Origin: Fidelibacterota bacterium
GTDB taxonomy: Bacteria > Fidelibacterota > UBA2242
Length of the DNA stretch: 17,015 nt
NCBI GenBank assembly: GCA_023229045.1
Contig: JALOAB010000026.1
Location: forward strand, 1-17,015
Direction: 5' to 3'
The notes under the pieces were generated by a model. The model had not been told where the DNA came from, did not search any database, and saw only the letters and a list, made by a program, of their open reading frames with translations. Both the position numbers and the translations under genes were made by a program. Below, in pieces: positions 16,884 through 17,015 of this stretch (the stretch's first letter is position 1; the number at the start of each line of letters is the position of its first letter).

Positions 16884-16888
16884 AAGGA
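16884..16888 (+). promoter_or_regulatory. Ribosome binding site choosing the start at 16897
   Basis: AAGGA lies 8 bases before the ATG at 16897 and would overlap the alternative in-frame ATG at 16888. It therefore supports the downstream start. Confidence 0.65.
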
Positions 16889-16896
16889 TGAAAATA

Positions 16897-17015
16897 ATGA
16901 ATTTGATAATGAGGTTAGCCTTGATAGCATTAATTATAATAAGCATTCAGAACTTGAGTGCTCAACAAAAGGATACAATAAAAAAGATTGATAAAGTAAA
17001 CGCTATTGCCATTGG
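16897..17015 (+). CDS. Secreted protein of unknown function, N-terminal fragment (3' end outside window)
   Basis: The frame stays open to the end of the window (39 complete codons), so this is the start of a longer gene. The visible part is a clear signal peptide: MNLIMRLALIALIIISIQNL, with probable cleavage in LSA-QQ. A charged segment DTIKKIDKVNAIAIG follows. The product should be exported to the periplasm, outer membrane or cell surface. I do not recognise the family from this fragment. The start at 16897 is preferred over the in-frame ATG at 16888 because of the AAGGA spacing. Codon use is strongly AT-rich (TTA, ATA, AAA), unlike the genes before it, hinting at a different origin or a different regional composition. 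Confidence 0.75.
   Translation, partial: MNLIMRLALIALIIISIQNLSAQQKDTIKKIDKVNAIAI

Larger units (their letters stand above)
16531..16896 (+). other. AT-rich non-coding region between lepB and the last gene
   Basis: I see no convincing gene in these 366 bases. Contents are a weak hairpin just after lepB (16543-16559, AGCCGC with GCGGTT, only three Ts following), a second weak 6-bp hairpin CGGATT/AATCCG (16594-16614), a promoter-like sequence, and an isolated Shine-Dalgarno sequence with a very short ORF. A 21-codon ORF lies at 16751-16816, and a short palindrome TGTGG/CCACA sits around 16771-16786. Confidence 0.5.

Overview
The window reads as a chromosomal stretch from a Gram-negative bacterium of the FCB group. 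The best fit is one of the KSB1, Calditrichota, Marinimicrobia or Ignavibacteria-like lineages rather than a classical Bacteroides. The reasons are a TonB-dependent receptor, a PorV/PorQ-type outer-membrane protein, and several secreted proteins ending in type IX secretion (T9SS) type A-like sorting domains, two of them with the NFPNPFNP/NYPNPFN signature. A TrmB-type sugar regulator is also present. The lineage is an inference from protein style; no rRNA or taxonomic marker is present.

Region 1 (1-7810) is a same-strand cluster: the C-terminal end of a TonB-dependent receptor, a 1307-residue secreted protein with Ca-binding-like DGIDNDGD motifs and a fibronectin III domain, a PorV/PorQ-family barrel, and a 685-residue secreted multi-beta-domain protein with a T9SS tail. 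The first two genes overlap by 4 bp and the cluster ends in a strong intrinsic terminator (7769-7810). Region 2 (7835-15250) is a tightly spaced cluster: an SSS-family symporter, a TrmB-family regulator, a GH13 enzyme fused to a GH2-like jelly-roll domain, and a large extracellular GH13 alpha-amylase with a T9SS tail. The two amylase genes overlap by 8 bp.

Together the genes make sense as an alpha-glucan (starch, glycogen or maltodextrin) utilisation locus. The extracellular amylase and the 685-residue protein would bind and cut polymer at the surface. The receptor and its secreted partner would import or capture oligosaccharides. The putative lipoprotein GH13 would cut them further, the symporter would take up the product, and TrmB would sense sugar. 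No SusD-like gene is visible in the window. The link between regions 1 and 2 is inferred from adjacency and domain content.

Region 3 (15251-15666) is a 416-bp non-coding spacer built almost entirely of short degenerate repeats: eleven 7-bp units in perfect register, then nine 10-bp AATGAC units in both orientations, plus a permuted longer repeat. Region 4 (15667-16530) encodes signal peptidase I with a complete Ser/Lys dyad. Region 5 (16531-17015) is distinctly AT-rich. It holds a plausible sigma70-like promoter and a strong Shine-Dalgarno sequence with no obvious gene behind it, and then the start of a new secreted protein cut by the window edge.
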